Assembly: GCA_965153455.1 (NCBI GenBank)
Contig: OZ234496.1
Location: 3,162,001-3,226,000, forward strand
Source of the DNA: Sphagnum compactum
Lineage: Eukaryota > Bryophyta > Sphagnopsida > Sphagnales
Length of the DNA: 64,000 nucleotides
Direction: 5' to 3'
Below, piece by piece: positions 51,001 through 62,900 of this stretch (position 1 is its first letter; every line of letters begins with the position of its first letter). The position numbers and the translations under genes were made by a program. The notes under the pieces are model-generated. The model saw only the letters and a program-made list of their open reading frames with translations, ran no database searches and was not told where the DNA came from.

Positions 51001-52109
51001 CCAATCACTTCATGGTACTGCACATATTCACAAAATTACTGAAATAGCCACACAGAAGTTAAAAAAAAACAATTCATGGCAATTCATTACACAATACTGC
51101 AGGCACTCACTCACTCACAAATACCAACCAGTGGATGGATGTTCAGCTTCCAATATTGACCATGACCTAATTTTCTTCAATTTGTGTTGTTGAGAGAGAG
51201 AGAGAGAGAGTTTGCAATGGTTTTTTTTTCCCTCACCTGGAGAACATGTCTGGGAGGGTATACTTTGCCATGCAAACTGCAACGGGATTTGAACTCAAAG
51301 TAGAGCCATGTGAGGATGTAAACCGTCCACGCACCCAACAGACCATAGAAGATAAGGAATAGTAGACCATAAGCATATCCCATTTGTGAGAAGCTGTACG
51401 GGAGAGTGAGTACCACTTGGCCAATCTGATTGACACTCCTCACACACATTCCTTTGGATCAGTGTTTGCAATGTACTGGCAGCTGGTGCCAAGTCAATCA
51501 AGCTTCTGTTTGTTAATCCTCTTCCAGTCTCTATACTCCATTCTGGGCCTAGACCATATGCCATCATAATAGGCTATATAGCTGCCATTACAACCTTGGA
51601 AGTTCTCTAATGTATAATGGAGGTGGGATCTAGGCATCAGGTAGAGTATCAAAATGTTCTGCTTGACTCATGCACTGCCATTGTGGGTTCAGCTTTCCAC
51701 TATGCATTTTGTTTTCTTTTTGGTTCTTAGGGGGTCTATACAGTTCTAAGAATTTCACACGAGAGGTTTGTGTACATCAGCTCGTCGAAGCTCTGGAGAA
51801 TCAAGGCCCTAGGGTAGAGGAAATATAGCTGAGGGAGGGTAAGAAAACCTGAGCAGCTGCAGCAATGAGCCAGGAATCGAATGTAGAGGTACCCCACCAG
51901 ATGGAATGCGAAGCTGAAGGACCTTCGACTGCACCTTTACTACTACTACTCAATGCGTGCTCTGTGGCAGCAGCAGTAGCCACCACCCCATAGGAGCTGT
52001 CCCCATTAGTGGATGCAGACAGGCCTTCTGCAGTGCCACCAAGCTCAACCGACTGCTCTGCAGCAGCAGCAGCAGCAGAACCCCCTGCTGCTTCTTCCAT
52101 AGCCGCCAT
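48093..52109 (-). CDS. AUX1/LAX-family auxin influx carrier, eight exons (495 aa)
   Basis: Exons on the minus strand: 52109-51849, 51425-51237, 51017-50905, 50598-50415, 49991-49894, 49305-49098, 48868-48614 and 48272-48093. Every junction is GT-AG and the phases agree, with no internal stop. Start codons at 52160, 52109 and 52100 are all in frame; 52109 gives 495 residues, close to the usual size. The N-terminus is Ala/Glu/Ser-rich. Family marks: LTLPYSFSQMG (residues about 93-103), FYGLLGAWT, VIQLIASASDLYYAND, VPSFGHFRVG, FFTGATNMLYAFGGHAIT, EIMEATRRPSKFKF, STYWAFGD, FFGPINSVMGAFLVTFAVYIIP, PPFMPSWM, GFGGWASVTNFVRQ, and a C-terminus ending exactly at KCYQC without the usual Pro/His-rich tail. 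About ten to eleven membrane spans are expected. The family imports auxin with protons across the plasma membrane. It is divergent: the normally conserved SCASNQ before the first intron reads IAAAAQ. Confidence 0.92.
51189..51210 (+). repeat. (GA)n microsatellite in intron 2 of the AUX1/LAX-like gene
   Basis: A run of about ten GA units lies about 30 bases inside the intron, near the splice donor at 51236. On the transcribed strand it is a CT-rich tract. Confidence 0.85.
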
Positions 52110-52639
52110 CTCTTCCGCCCTCGACGATACAGTTACTGAGAACAACAACCAACAATCCACAGCTCTGTTGCAGCCAAATTTGGTGGAATTACGAGGGAAT
52201 TACACCTACAACAAGGTGATTAGTGGGCATGTCGTCTTAATGTCGGTCGATCCGAACGAGCTTCAAGACTTGGTACGTTCTTTCTCTTTACTCTCTTTTG
52301 CGGCTACAAGATGCCACGACTTCCCAGGCATGATTATCGATGGCGGCGATTCGATGGAAGGGAGTTCACGAAAGACCCGTTTCTCACGAGGAAGATACAC
52401 ACATAGAAAAAATGTGGTGAGAATGGGTGGGTGGTTTTTCGGCCACAGCTGCAGTAGCAAAATCATGATACTGGCAATCACTTTGGTGTTTTGGCATTTG
52501 TTACTTACATCTCTTCATAGTCTGCTGTTGTTGTTGTTGTTGCATTATGGAGTTGTTGTTAAGTTTGTGTCAGGTACTCACCTAAGAAAATCCCAATAAC
52601 TTTCCTATGCCATCTTTTGCACGCTACTTACTTCAACAC

Positions 52640-52870
52640 AACCCCCAACATCATCGTCATCATCTCCATCATCTCCATCATCTCCATCTCGTGTCCCAGC
52701 ATCATCCCCCATCCCTTCATGGCCAATCCTTTCATCTCATCATGACGAACCCTTTCATCTCACCATGTGCAATTCTCCGTCCCATCATGGCCAACCCTTC
52801 ATCTCATCATGTGCAACTCTTCATCACATCATCACTAACCCTTCATCCCATCATGTCCCATCCTTAAATA
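52640..52870 (+). repeat. (ATC)n tract and degenerate CATCATGGCCAACCCTT repeats
   Basis: A CATCTC/CATCAT run at about 52650-52690 is followed by at least six variants of CCTTTCATCTCATCATG...AAC. It is low complexity; the frame through it is a by-product. Confidence 0.7.
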
Positions 52871-53720
52871 TATTCCCAACAGAATTTTCAGCCCCTTTTT
52901 TTTAATCAACAATTTGGCCCATCTCTTCTTGCATGCTACTTCAACGCAACCCCAACATCTCACATCGCATCCTCCCTCTCATTTCCAACCCTTTAAAGCT
53001 TCACTTTCAACCCTTTAGAGTTAAAGTTGCTCCCAAAAAAAATTTCAAGCTCCTTTTTGTCAACATCTGGCCCATCTTTTGCACACCTCCCACCCTCCAT
53101 CTAATGTTTTCCAACCCCTTCATATTAGGGTCCATCACTCCCATCAAAATTTTCAGGCCCTTAGTGAATAAATCAACATTTGGCTAAATCCCCTTTCTAG
53201 GTGGGAACAAGAACAGCAACAACAACAAGGTTCAAGTTGTCAGTTTGGGGGGCCCTCAATCCCACTCAAAAAGCTTCACCCATCTGGCTCTGCCTGACGC
53301 TTTGGCATTAACAAATGTGTTGGGAAGATGTACAGATGGGTGTTACAAATTTGGTTGGTTCCGACTTCCACCAGCACTCAACAACTGAATTATTAACAGA
53401 ATTGCTCGAGATGGTCACATTGAGTGATGGGAAGTGACTGCGTTCATTTCTTGGTCAAAAAGTGGCTACATACTTATTTTTGTTATGTCAGCTTTTTTTA
53501 ATAATTGCTTTAATTGCATAAAATTCAGAAAAAAAATCCAACCAAAAATAAGGGTAAAAAAAAGAATGGATATGCCAAAATATAACTCATTTACTTTGTT
53601 GATGTCAAGGAAAAGAAGCAATGAATTTGAAAAATAAAAAGCCACGTATTTTGTTGATGTTGAAAAGAAGAAAGTTACATTTGTGTTGTAGGAAATCTTC
53701 TATCTAAAGGTATTAGGGAC
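52870..53720. other. Intergenic spacer
   Basis: No supported gene, repeat boundary or RNA was recognised. Short frames have no motifs. Confidence 0.4.
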
Positions 53721-53725
53721 TCTTG

Positions 53726-53919
53726 GGTGTTCACACTTGGGTATTAGGGACTCTAGTGTTGAGTCCCTTAACACCATACTAGTCATTTAAGACTTAAACT
53801 TATCGTGAAGATTTTATGTTAAACTAACATTAACTTAACATTAAGCTATCGCCCATCTAACATCGGGTGCCACCCAGATTTTCATGTAACATTGATTTAA
53901 CATCAAGTGTGAATGCACT
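53726..53919. mobile_element. MITE copy 1 (GGTGCATTCACACTTG termini)
   Basis: Matches the element at 55656-55863 along its length (ATTAGGGACTCTAGTGTTG, CATTTAAGACTTA, ATTAAGCTAT..CCCAT, GGGTGCCACC, AACATCAAGTGTGAATGCAC). The left terminus is degraded (GGTGTTCACACTTGGGTATT). No coding capacity. Confidence 0.75.
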
Positions 53920-55655
53920 AAGGTGCCTAAGAGGGCAAGAATCAACCAGGAACAACTACCGTTCCAAAGTGGAACAGGCCCTTCCCGGCCCTAATCGGCC
54001 TATCACCACCATACGAGATGTCTCTTGTACTAATGGGCCAGTCACTTTCCATAGTACATATAAATGCAGAGGGTCTTATTATCCTTTATGGAATGGTGAG
54101 TTCCCTGACCATTATGTTGGATAATGCACTTGAAGTGCCCATTTGGGCAAAGCTAGGTCACACCCCAAACATAATTATGGACACGAGAGAGGCCGTTTCA
54201 TGACATTAAGGTCTTTCATTCATGGCAGATTCAACAATCCAGCAAAAAGAATGATGTTCAATAGACACATTTTGGTCACTATTACATGTGTATGATCATC
54301 ATTAGAAGATTATGTCGTCTATTGTGAGCACAAAAATGACGTAATCTGCCACCCCAGACCCTAATGTCCTCTCTTGGGATCATTAATCAAAAGGAATCTC
54401 CATACTGATTCCTAGACCCTTAGCTTTTTTACCCAAGGAGCAAATGGCCCATGAAGGATTCAAGGCCCTAGTAGTAGGCCATTGGTCTTTGCTAGCACCC
54501 CAGCCATGGCCATTGCCCCTTCACTAGTACATGAGTTTAGGATGTACTGTAATAGGTAGGTTAAATTGGTAGACAATTTATTTTTTGAATGGCACAAATG
54601 AATGGATTTATCCCCCCCCCCCCCCCCCCCCCCAAACAATTTGTAGACAAATTTGACTGGTGCCAATCAGCCCTTTTTTTTTTTTGGGTGCGAAATTTCG
54701 CCAAAATGCGAAAATAAAAATTAATTTTAAAAGAGAATATTCCGTCAACATATTCCTTTTTGAAGGGGAAAAAAATCTTTCAATTTCTTTATAATTAAAT
54801 AAATCATCACATTTGGACTCTGATTTGAGTTTGGTAACATTTTTATTAAATAGTGTATCTTACTATTAACACAGGTTGTAAAAACCTGTTGCCATTGAAT
54901 GCTAAATCCCTTTTGGGATTCTACGCAACGACATATCAGAAAATTGACAAAAAAAAATCACCAGTGCCAAGTGCCAATCCAATCTTGGTTGAAAAAAAAG
55001 AAAAAAGAAAAAACTGGTGTTGGGCACGTAGGTAAAGTAAACTGGCCCATCATTGAACACTAGCTTATCACCGAACACTTTGGCACATCTTTCTCAATTC
55101 TTCTCCATTTTGAGTGATTTAAAATGTTATAGGAGCACCTGCTCAAGCTTTAAAAATAATTTTCGAAATGCAAAGCCAAAGGAGCAATCAAAAAAGAGTG
55201 GTAAAGAAAATACGTTTTCTCAAATTGCAAAACGCATTTCTTTTCATTTTGACCCTATTGCTTCATGAGTGCATAACTTTCTCTTCTTTTTTTTTGGGTT
55301 CCAATTGAGTGATTTAAACTGATCTGAAATCACCATCTTAAGCTTTACAAATCATGTTCTAACTCTAAAGGCAAGAGAGTAATATTTAAGGATTTTTTGA
55401 GGGGTTCAAAAATAGGTTATGAGCTATTCGATCAAGAATTTTTTTAAAAAGCGACTCCCCCTACCTCGGAGGGCTACAACTTTCTTGCCTCTAGTCCATT
55501 TTGGCTGATTTTAAGTGCAATAGATGCACAAAGAAGAGGGCTCCATCTACTCTTTGGATGTTGAGGTTCATCCACAATTGAGTCAGAACAGACATCCAGT
55601 GGACATGTGCTGGTGGGTGCTAGTTCACTCTGTTTGTACAGGGACCTATACTTCA
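53920..55655. other. Spacer between the two MITE copies, with a 22-base C run
   Basis: A homopolymer of about 22 C lies at 54612-54633 and a T run near 54675. No gene is supported. Confidence 0.5.
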
Positions 55656-55863
55656 GGTGCATTCACACTTGGTGTTAGGGACTCTAGTGTTGTGAGTCCC
55701 ATAACACCATTCTTGTCATTTAGGACTTACACCTACTTACCATGAACATTTTATGTTAACATTCGCTTAACATTAAGCTATTGCCCATTTAACATTGGGT
55801 GCCACCTAGGATGACACCTAGATTTTCATTGAACACTGACTTAACATCAAGTGTGAATGCACC
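55656..55863. mobile_element. MITE copy 2, 208 bp with terminal inverted repeats
   Basis: Begins GGTGCATTCACACTTGGTGT and ends with the inverse of GGTGCATTCACACTTGATGT, so the ends form a near-perfect inverted repeat of about 22 bases. The interior is AT-rich and non-coding. No clear target-site duplication was found, so the superfamily is not assigned. Confidence 0.8.
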
Positions 55864-55869
55864 ATTAGA

Positions 55870-57090
55870 TGATACTGACATCTACTTAGGAAGACCCTGG
55901 CAAAATTCTTATACCCATGAGAGAGGACGGATTCAGATCAAGATGATGAGAAGGTCATCAGGATTCAGTAGGTTGCCCTCAGCAACATCTTCTAACTTAT
56001 ATCCAACATTGAGAAGATCTAGTTAGCTAGAAGAAAAACTGTATTTTACATGCAACTACACACGTTGTGTGCAACTAAAAAAATGTTACATCCAAATTTT
56101 TTTAGTTGCATGCGACATGTGTAATTGCATAAAACAAGTTGCAAGAAAAAATAAAAAAATAAAAATTTACTAATATAATGAAATCTCACCAAAGTTTTGT
56201 GTCTTTCTGCACGTACCTCTTTTGTGTAGAAGAATTGAGGCTGGCTGCATGGAACTCCTTTTCATTGCAGCATTTTTGTTCCAGAAACATCCACAGATCA
56301 TTGCAATGCTCACAATCTAAGCAAGTAATTCTATTTCCATGATAGCAAATGTGGAGGTATTATATTACTACTCACAAAGTCTGATTGGAGTGGAACTCTT
56401 GCTCTACAGGACGATCCACACCGGCCTTTAAACCCGAGAGAAAAGACTTACATTCTGAGGAGAGTACTAAGGGCATCTCTATGCACACCCCCCTATTTGG
56501 GCCTCTACTAGTGTTTACAGTGTGAATCCACATAGAGTGTGAATGATTTCCCCATCCTTATCCTTAAACATGAAATATTGGATACTACACAAGCTGAGAG
56601 ACTACTTAAATGTAGTCACCACCGAGGCCAATCTTTATGGCTAGCCAATCACAAGTAGTCAGTTTCCTTTGTACTAACCCTTTTAAAGCTATTCTATTTT
56701 TTCCATATTTTTGGGTCCAAAGTCCAAATGCAATTTCACTAATAGCTGGACGTCATTTGAAATCATGTTTACAGGTTATTTTATTGCTGCCACTGCTTAG
56801 CATCTCCACCCACAGCAATAAAATGGCCTACAGTTCATTTTGATTCCAATGTAACAGAGTAAAACTCAGTTGAGGCCTACAAACATGTTCCACATACGGT
56901 GCCCTCCAAGACGGTCAGCATCTAGAAATGACTGATTTTTTATTGCCAGTTATAATAAGCCCAGGTGGTGACATTCAAAATAATTTATTACTGTATACTC
57001 CTCATTTTTTTCATGTTTTGGAAGGAGTGGGGGAGAAGGGATGGAGAATTAATTTACATTGTATGTTGTTTGTGGTAAACATTAGTATCG
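55870..57090. other. Intergenic spacer with TTTAGTTGCA/TGCAACTAAA motifs
   Basis: Around 56060-56150 several copies of TGCAACTA and its inverse occur, similar to those at 2490-2600. Otherwise no gene is supported. Confidence 0.4.
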
Positions 57091-57095
57091 TAGAG

Positions 57096-57425
57096 CCCTG
57101 AAAAGGGGGTGTGAGTTGAGATCTCCAGTGGTGCTCAGTATGTGCAAAACTGTCTCTCATATACAAAGTCAATACATGCCGGTTTGGCTCAGCAAAATGG
57201 TTTCCACCAAATATTTTGCACAGGATGAAGAGGCTGGCAAAAGGCAGAGAAATACCTAACACCCTGAAAAGGGGGTGTGAGTTGAGATCTCCAGGGGTGC
57301 TCAGTATGTGCAAAACTGTCTCTCATATACAAAGCCAATACATGCGGGTTTGGCTCAGCAAAATGGTTTCCACCAAACATTTTGCACAGGATGAAGAGGC
57401 TGGCAAAAGGCAGAGAAGTACCTAA
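57096..57425. repeat. Tandem duplication, period 166 bp
   Basis: 57096-57261 and 57262-57425 are nearly identical (start CCCTGAAAAGGGGGTGTGAG, then TTTGGCTCAGCAAAATGGTT). The few differences indicate a fairly recent event. Confidence 0.9.
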
Positions 57426-57683
57426 AGCCTGCTGTTGATTGGCTAGATACTTTGATTGGTCCAAGTGGGTTGCTAGTAGAATCGGTCTTTCACCTTTTGC
57501 AGTCCAAGTTTCAGTTTTATGGGTGAGGTTGAGAAAAAGGTAAATAACTAAATCTTGGATGCGAGAAATACTCTTGGAGGGCCACATACTCAACATGGAT
57601 GGAGCCAATGCAAAAGTGTATGTTGAATAGGGTGACATTGTGAAGTTGATAAGCAAGTCAATGAATGGGATCCCTGAATCCAA
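57189..57683 (-). pseudogene. Unrecognised minus-strand open frame overlapping the tandem duplication
   Basis: An ATG-initiated frame of 164 codons runs through part of the duplication. Its upstream half (MSPYSTYTFALAPSMLSMWP) does not resemble a family I know, and the downstream half is simply the duplicated unit read in one frame. No splice context is convincing. It may be an exon relic or chance. Confidence 0.2.
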
Positions 57684-57689
57684 TATATA

Positions 57690-59095
57690 AGGTGGGTCGA
57701 TGGTGACTAAATCTTCCAGCCAAAACTCCTTTGAATTTGTAAGATCATACTAGAATCTTGCGCACACCCCAAATCGAACAAACATTAAAAAGGTTTGGTG
57801 CAATCAGAAAACAACGCAAAGCCTGTAATTGACAGAAAAGCTGGAAACCAAGGGTTGATAAAAAGCAATGTACATAAGTAAATGCATATTGATATGCAAA
57901 CCACGTGTAGATAAAGCTAGCAAACACCATGCTTTGCAACAATTAACAACTGGCCTGTCTGGCCCATCGAATATGGCCGATCACTGGCATGGGACTATGG
58001 ACAAGTGCACGGATGCGAGCCACCATATTCTCCAACTTTATCAGCCTTATTCAATTAGCTTGACTTACAGGAGCATGTATGTACTTAGCAGTCATTCAGA
58101 AGCACAATCTGGTGGCACAGGTTTTTTGCAGATAAAAGGGGATTTTACTCACCAAGTGTTGGGTTTGATTAGATTTCATGCACTTCATTTGACCCCTATT
58201 CCACACAAATCATTCATGCAATCTTCACAAGATCTTTCAATACTGAAGCGCACACCTGAATAGTACATCCAGACACATTTTTCTAATTCTAAAATGTGGC
58301 ATTGTGACTAGTTAGTGAGGAGGAAAGTTTATGAAAGCCTCAATAGCAGCAAAACTATATTACAACTTGTATCCAAAGTGGACCTGGGCCTCTCCAAAGT
58401 GGAGCTCCGTTTGTGGTTCTCCACTTTTGAGGGCCGCATCACACTTCGGAGGTCTTCACCACTGGACCTTTAGTTAGCTCTTCTAGCCTAATTGGTTTAG
58501 TATCCAGTGGATCTCTCAACACTTTTTTCCCTCTATTTTGACCTCCTTGTATTTCTTGATTTCAAAACCCTAGTTGGGTCTTGCAGCTCAATGGTTTTGA
58601 ATGCTACCTAAACATGGGGGAAGGTCTTGAATTCAATTTCTTGAAATTTTGACAGTGTAGGTCCAATATTGTTTTTTTTTTTGGTTAGGCCCCTTTATGA
58701 TTAATTAGTGCCAAACATCAATTGTAGGTACAATAACCAACTCTAGGGGCCATGAGATGACTAGCTCCTTCTTGCTTTCATTGGTTCTACTTAGTGTTTT
58801 TATTTGTGGCGAATTTTCACCACATGACAACAAAAGAATGCATGATGAATGGCTTTGAGGGTTTTGAGTCATAGGATCTGAAAAAATCAAAATGATGCAA
58901 CATGGATGAGCAAAGTAACCATCTTGTCAACTGATGATCCCACGCTGCCTACTTTGTTTTATAGTGACACTATCTTGTGTCCACTCTATCCAGTGGGGAC
59001 ATTACACTTTTGTCCACTCTGTCCAACAGTGACAATACAATTTTGCCCTTAACATGATAGGCTTCCTTATACACTTTGAGATTCCTCTTGTACTT
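57690..59095. other. Intergenic spacer
   Basis: No supported gene. A pair of similar sequences containing TTTTGTCCACTCTGTCCA lies at about 58975-59030, a short local duplication. Confidence 0.35.
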
Positions 59096-59099
59096 GGCT

Positions 59100-59740
59100 T
59101 CATCTGCTTTATGTTCTTTACACAAACCATTAACATCCTTCAACTGAATATCCTGGACTAAATTTCACTAGACATAATATCCAATGCACCTAGCTCCATG
59201 GACTTGTGTTTAGTCCTCAGGATAATATTTTGCATCAACAAATTGTTATACTCCTGAAGTCTGTGCTTTGAAGAGTATGGCTCCATACCTTTTAGTTTAT
59301 TCACAATTGCCACATTGTGTTTCCTTTTACTCACTTGAAATAATTCCATCTATATATTGTCCAACTATTGTTCTGTGGCTTGTTACACTTCTTTGTCTGA
59401 ACTTCGTGAATTATGTTCTTGTGTTTCAAATATTCCACTTCTTGTATTGCATATTCAAGTTTGTTTTCCAAATCCAACTTTTATGCTTCAAGTTTGTTTC
59501 GCTATAGTTTAAGTCCTAAAAGTTCAATCATCGTTTGTTCCATCTTTTTGTTGTAATGTGCTAGATGTTGGAACATTCCAACAGCCTTTAGATGTTCTTT
59601 CGTCTCTTGACTTAAAGATCCAAGTGTTTATGGTGTTTAAAAAACTAAAGCACCTCCTCTAGATGTCTCAGCAAATCGTGTTACACTTCTATAAGTTCCA
59701 TATTGAATTCCTACTACATAGAAACCTGCTGGCAATGATG
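59100..59740 (-). pseudogene. Decayed coiled-coil ORF of a retroelement
   Basis: On the minus strand one frame is rich in Leu, Glu, Lys and Gln (ELFQVSKRKHNVAIVNKLKG, then HRLQEYNNLLMQN), with TAG/TAA stops at probable Gln codons. It resembles in character the frames at 25795-26840 and 43076-43930. No LTR was identified beside it. Confidence 0.4.
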
Positions 59741-59902
59741 GCTGATCTTCATGTTGTCACTATTAAAAAAAACATGATTTTTACCCTACTAGCATCATGT
59801 TTTAAATGACTATAATGTTAATATTTAGAATACACTAATAATCTAAAGTGACTAAATGTGTGTCCATCATGACTAAGATCAAAAGACACAATGTCCGTTG
59901 TG

Positions 59903-62900
59903 TCCCAATAGGTTAATTGACTAAATATTATGAAATTCTTTTGTTGGTTTTGCAAATTCCATTCATGTTCCAAATGAACCACATTCATTCAAAGCGGCTG
60001 ATGAGAGTCAAGAAGTCTAGATTTGTGGGTGCAGAAACATCCGCAACACACATTTAGTATCACAAACACTGCAACAAAGGAGTATTACTCCCCTCTTATC
60101 AAAGAGGCATATGACCAATCAAAGGAGACAGAGGTTGCAAGAATCAACCAGATTACAATGGCCTCCATATCTGGGGGCCAGTAGATTTATCATAATAAGT
60201 AAGAATGTATTTTTAAAATTGTCAACTGTATGATGGTAAATGCCAGGTTAATAGCCATAAAAATGTCTGTACTTGACAAAATGCAATGTTTATTTCGCTA
60301 TAACGACAGAAGAATGTAGTCCATTCTAGGACAGCAGTAACCATGGAAAACTTGAATAACGTGCTAAAGAATTTTGGAGTTACTTGTGTACAAATTCATG
60401 TCGCTGCGTCTCATACATCTTCAGGATATGCTGCATTAACCCATACCAATTCATAGGGAATTGTCAGTCTCCTTCAAACCAAACAGATCATTATACTTGG
60501 GAGTAAATTGAAGCTTCTTTAACAGTCCAACTCAAGCACTCGGAGCATACATTAACCCAAAATTGCTCCAGTTCAACAGAATGACAAGCTTGTCCAAAGA
60601 ATGCCGCAGAGACTGTCAATGTTTCTATTGTTGTCTACAGTACAGGATTATTTACTTAAATGAAAACCAAAGTTCAGTTTTTTTATACACGGATGGGTTA
60701 GCTTCACACTCACAAATATTTCAAAACTGCCCATTAAGATTCCCAACTAGATTTTCACCCATCATCACCGTAGAGAGTGCTATAAGAATTTTCATCCAGG
60801 TTTCCCAGATGAGTGTGTCGAGAAAAAAAAGGCTTGCAAAGGAATCAAATTCCCAACCAATGTCTTTTTGTTTGTACAAGGGTAATATCAGAATTCTCAC
60901 CTTGCCAGCAGCAGTATTCCTGAGACGCAGCATTGTTGAAGCCATCCCTTCTGGGCACTTGTTGATGGGAGGTTGCCATGCACCAGATCTTCACATCCAT
61001 TCAAGCAGATACCCAAAGCTCAGCAACACAGCCCACAAAAAGAAATGATTACAGATACCTGCATCATGATGATACATGTGTACAGAGTTTGCTTGTAATG
61101 AGACACACAGCATGCAACTATGACCAGGTGCCAACTGTGTGTATTAGTGCATGGTGCAAAAGAGAAGATATGGTGACTGGAGTGCAGAGAGAAAGTGTTC
61201 TCTATACCCTTGGGGAGCAATTATTATAGAACCTAGTGCAGCAAAGCTCAGGTCTGCAGCTGTAAATCTATCTCCACATATGAATGAACGACCATCAGCT
61301 AGTACCTCGTCCACCTGCTCAAAGACCCACCCACAGCAACCCAGATCCATAAAATACTATTAGGTGACTGAGTCATCTGCCTGTTCAAAAACTCCCCAAG
61401 CAACCCAGATCCATAAATATTAGTTTTTGAGAGGTATTTTACAAAGAATCCCTGAACACTTAAAACTTATCTTGTGTAGGTGAGGTGAAATGTACAGATG
61501 CAGGGATGGGATATACTCATCATTGAAAGCCTGTGAATGTCTTGAAATAGTCAGTTAATTCTGGAGAGGAATACTCATAGATAGATGATCTTGAAGAGAA
61601 CAGGAACTTAGACAAAATTATTACAAAGAAACCATTTGGGTACAAGTCAAAACTGTATTTGCATGAAGAGAGGAATTTATGTAATCTACCTCCTTGAAAA
61701 CGGATTCCACAACTGCAAGGGATTTTTCCCTTTGCCCAGGCTTAGTGACACTCATGTTTTGATCAACAAGTAGTTGAATTACAGGCAGCAGCAGGCGGGC
61801 AAATCTCCTCTGTGTTTTTGATGCTCCCTGACTCATCAGATAGTAGCTTGATTTGTCACGGAGAAGGTAAGTGTATGCCCAAAGCCGCACATTTGGACCC
61901 AAATCATTCCTGAATTTGGACACTGCCAGGACCAGCCAGCCAGCATGCACCACATGAAATCAATAGATCCATTGACTTGATGATGCTCTCTGAACACATC
62001 GTCAAAACCAAAAAACAATCACAGAATGTAGCACTAACAAAGGGCTTTAGGGTTTAGGGTTTTAGTGCTAGCCCACATCAAAGTTTCATACAAGTGAGCA
62101 CTGGATTCGTCTACTTCTTCATACTCACCCCAAGATTCAACAAGCTTCTGCAACTCAGGATCATTAGGAAAAAGGAGGTCCTGCTCCTCTTGGATGTTCT
62201 TATCAGCAAATTTCACAATGTCTATCGACTGGTGCAGCACAATTCGTTGGTCTGACTTCCCTGCTCCTCCCATGATCACCAGCTTTGGGCAACTGGTTCC
62301 TTCTCCGAGAGGCCTACAAATCACAAAGCCCTTAAAAAGATCACGTAACCGTCCCTAGCATTTTATCTGCACAGATTCTTAGCGCATTCCATAAGTTCTT
62401 GATTTGAGAAAGAGAAAGTTGGTGAAAAAAATTGGTGGTCAAAGAAGTTGGTTTCAAGAGGAATTGCTGATGATGGAGAGAGAGAGAGAGACAATCCCAC
62501 GCACGCAGTGGCGAAAACGTGAAAAATAACGACGTGTTTTGTCTCGCGGAATTTTAAGCCGGCTCTTTCCAGTGCCCATCTAGCCTGCACCCACCCCAAC
62601 ACTCCAGCTGAGCTCCAGATCTCAGCGTTAAATCCAGACACAAAAGAAACTGTAAAAAACTTGACAAGTCGAGGGCGGGTGGAAAGAGGTGAACGGTCTG
62701 CAAATACACACCATTTCACAGTAATGTGATGCACCTGCACCCACCCCACAGTTGCTACCGCATCAGTCACAGCTACTTCATCACCACCGCTTCAGGAAAA
62801 AACAAACAAACAAACAAGAGAAAGAACAACATTTGCTTGTTCTGGGATCACAACGCGAACTCAATGCATGATATGTGCTTTCCCGGCACTCTTCCAAGAG

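Noticed and set aside
52009-52599. 196-codon plus-strand open frame over the start of the auxin carrier gene
   Set aside because: It is antisense to exon 1 (Ala/Ser-rich repeats read backwards) and runs into low-complexity sequence; no motif supports it.
55866-56026. IYLGRPW, which resembles a pectin methylesterase motif
   Set aside because: Only seven residues match. The neighbouring residues and the start inside the MITE end do not fit the family.
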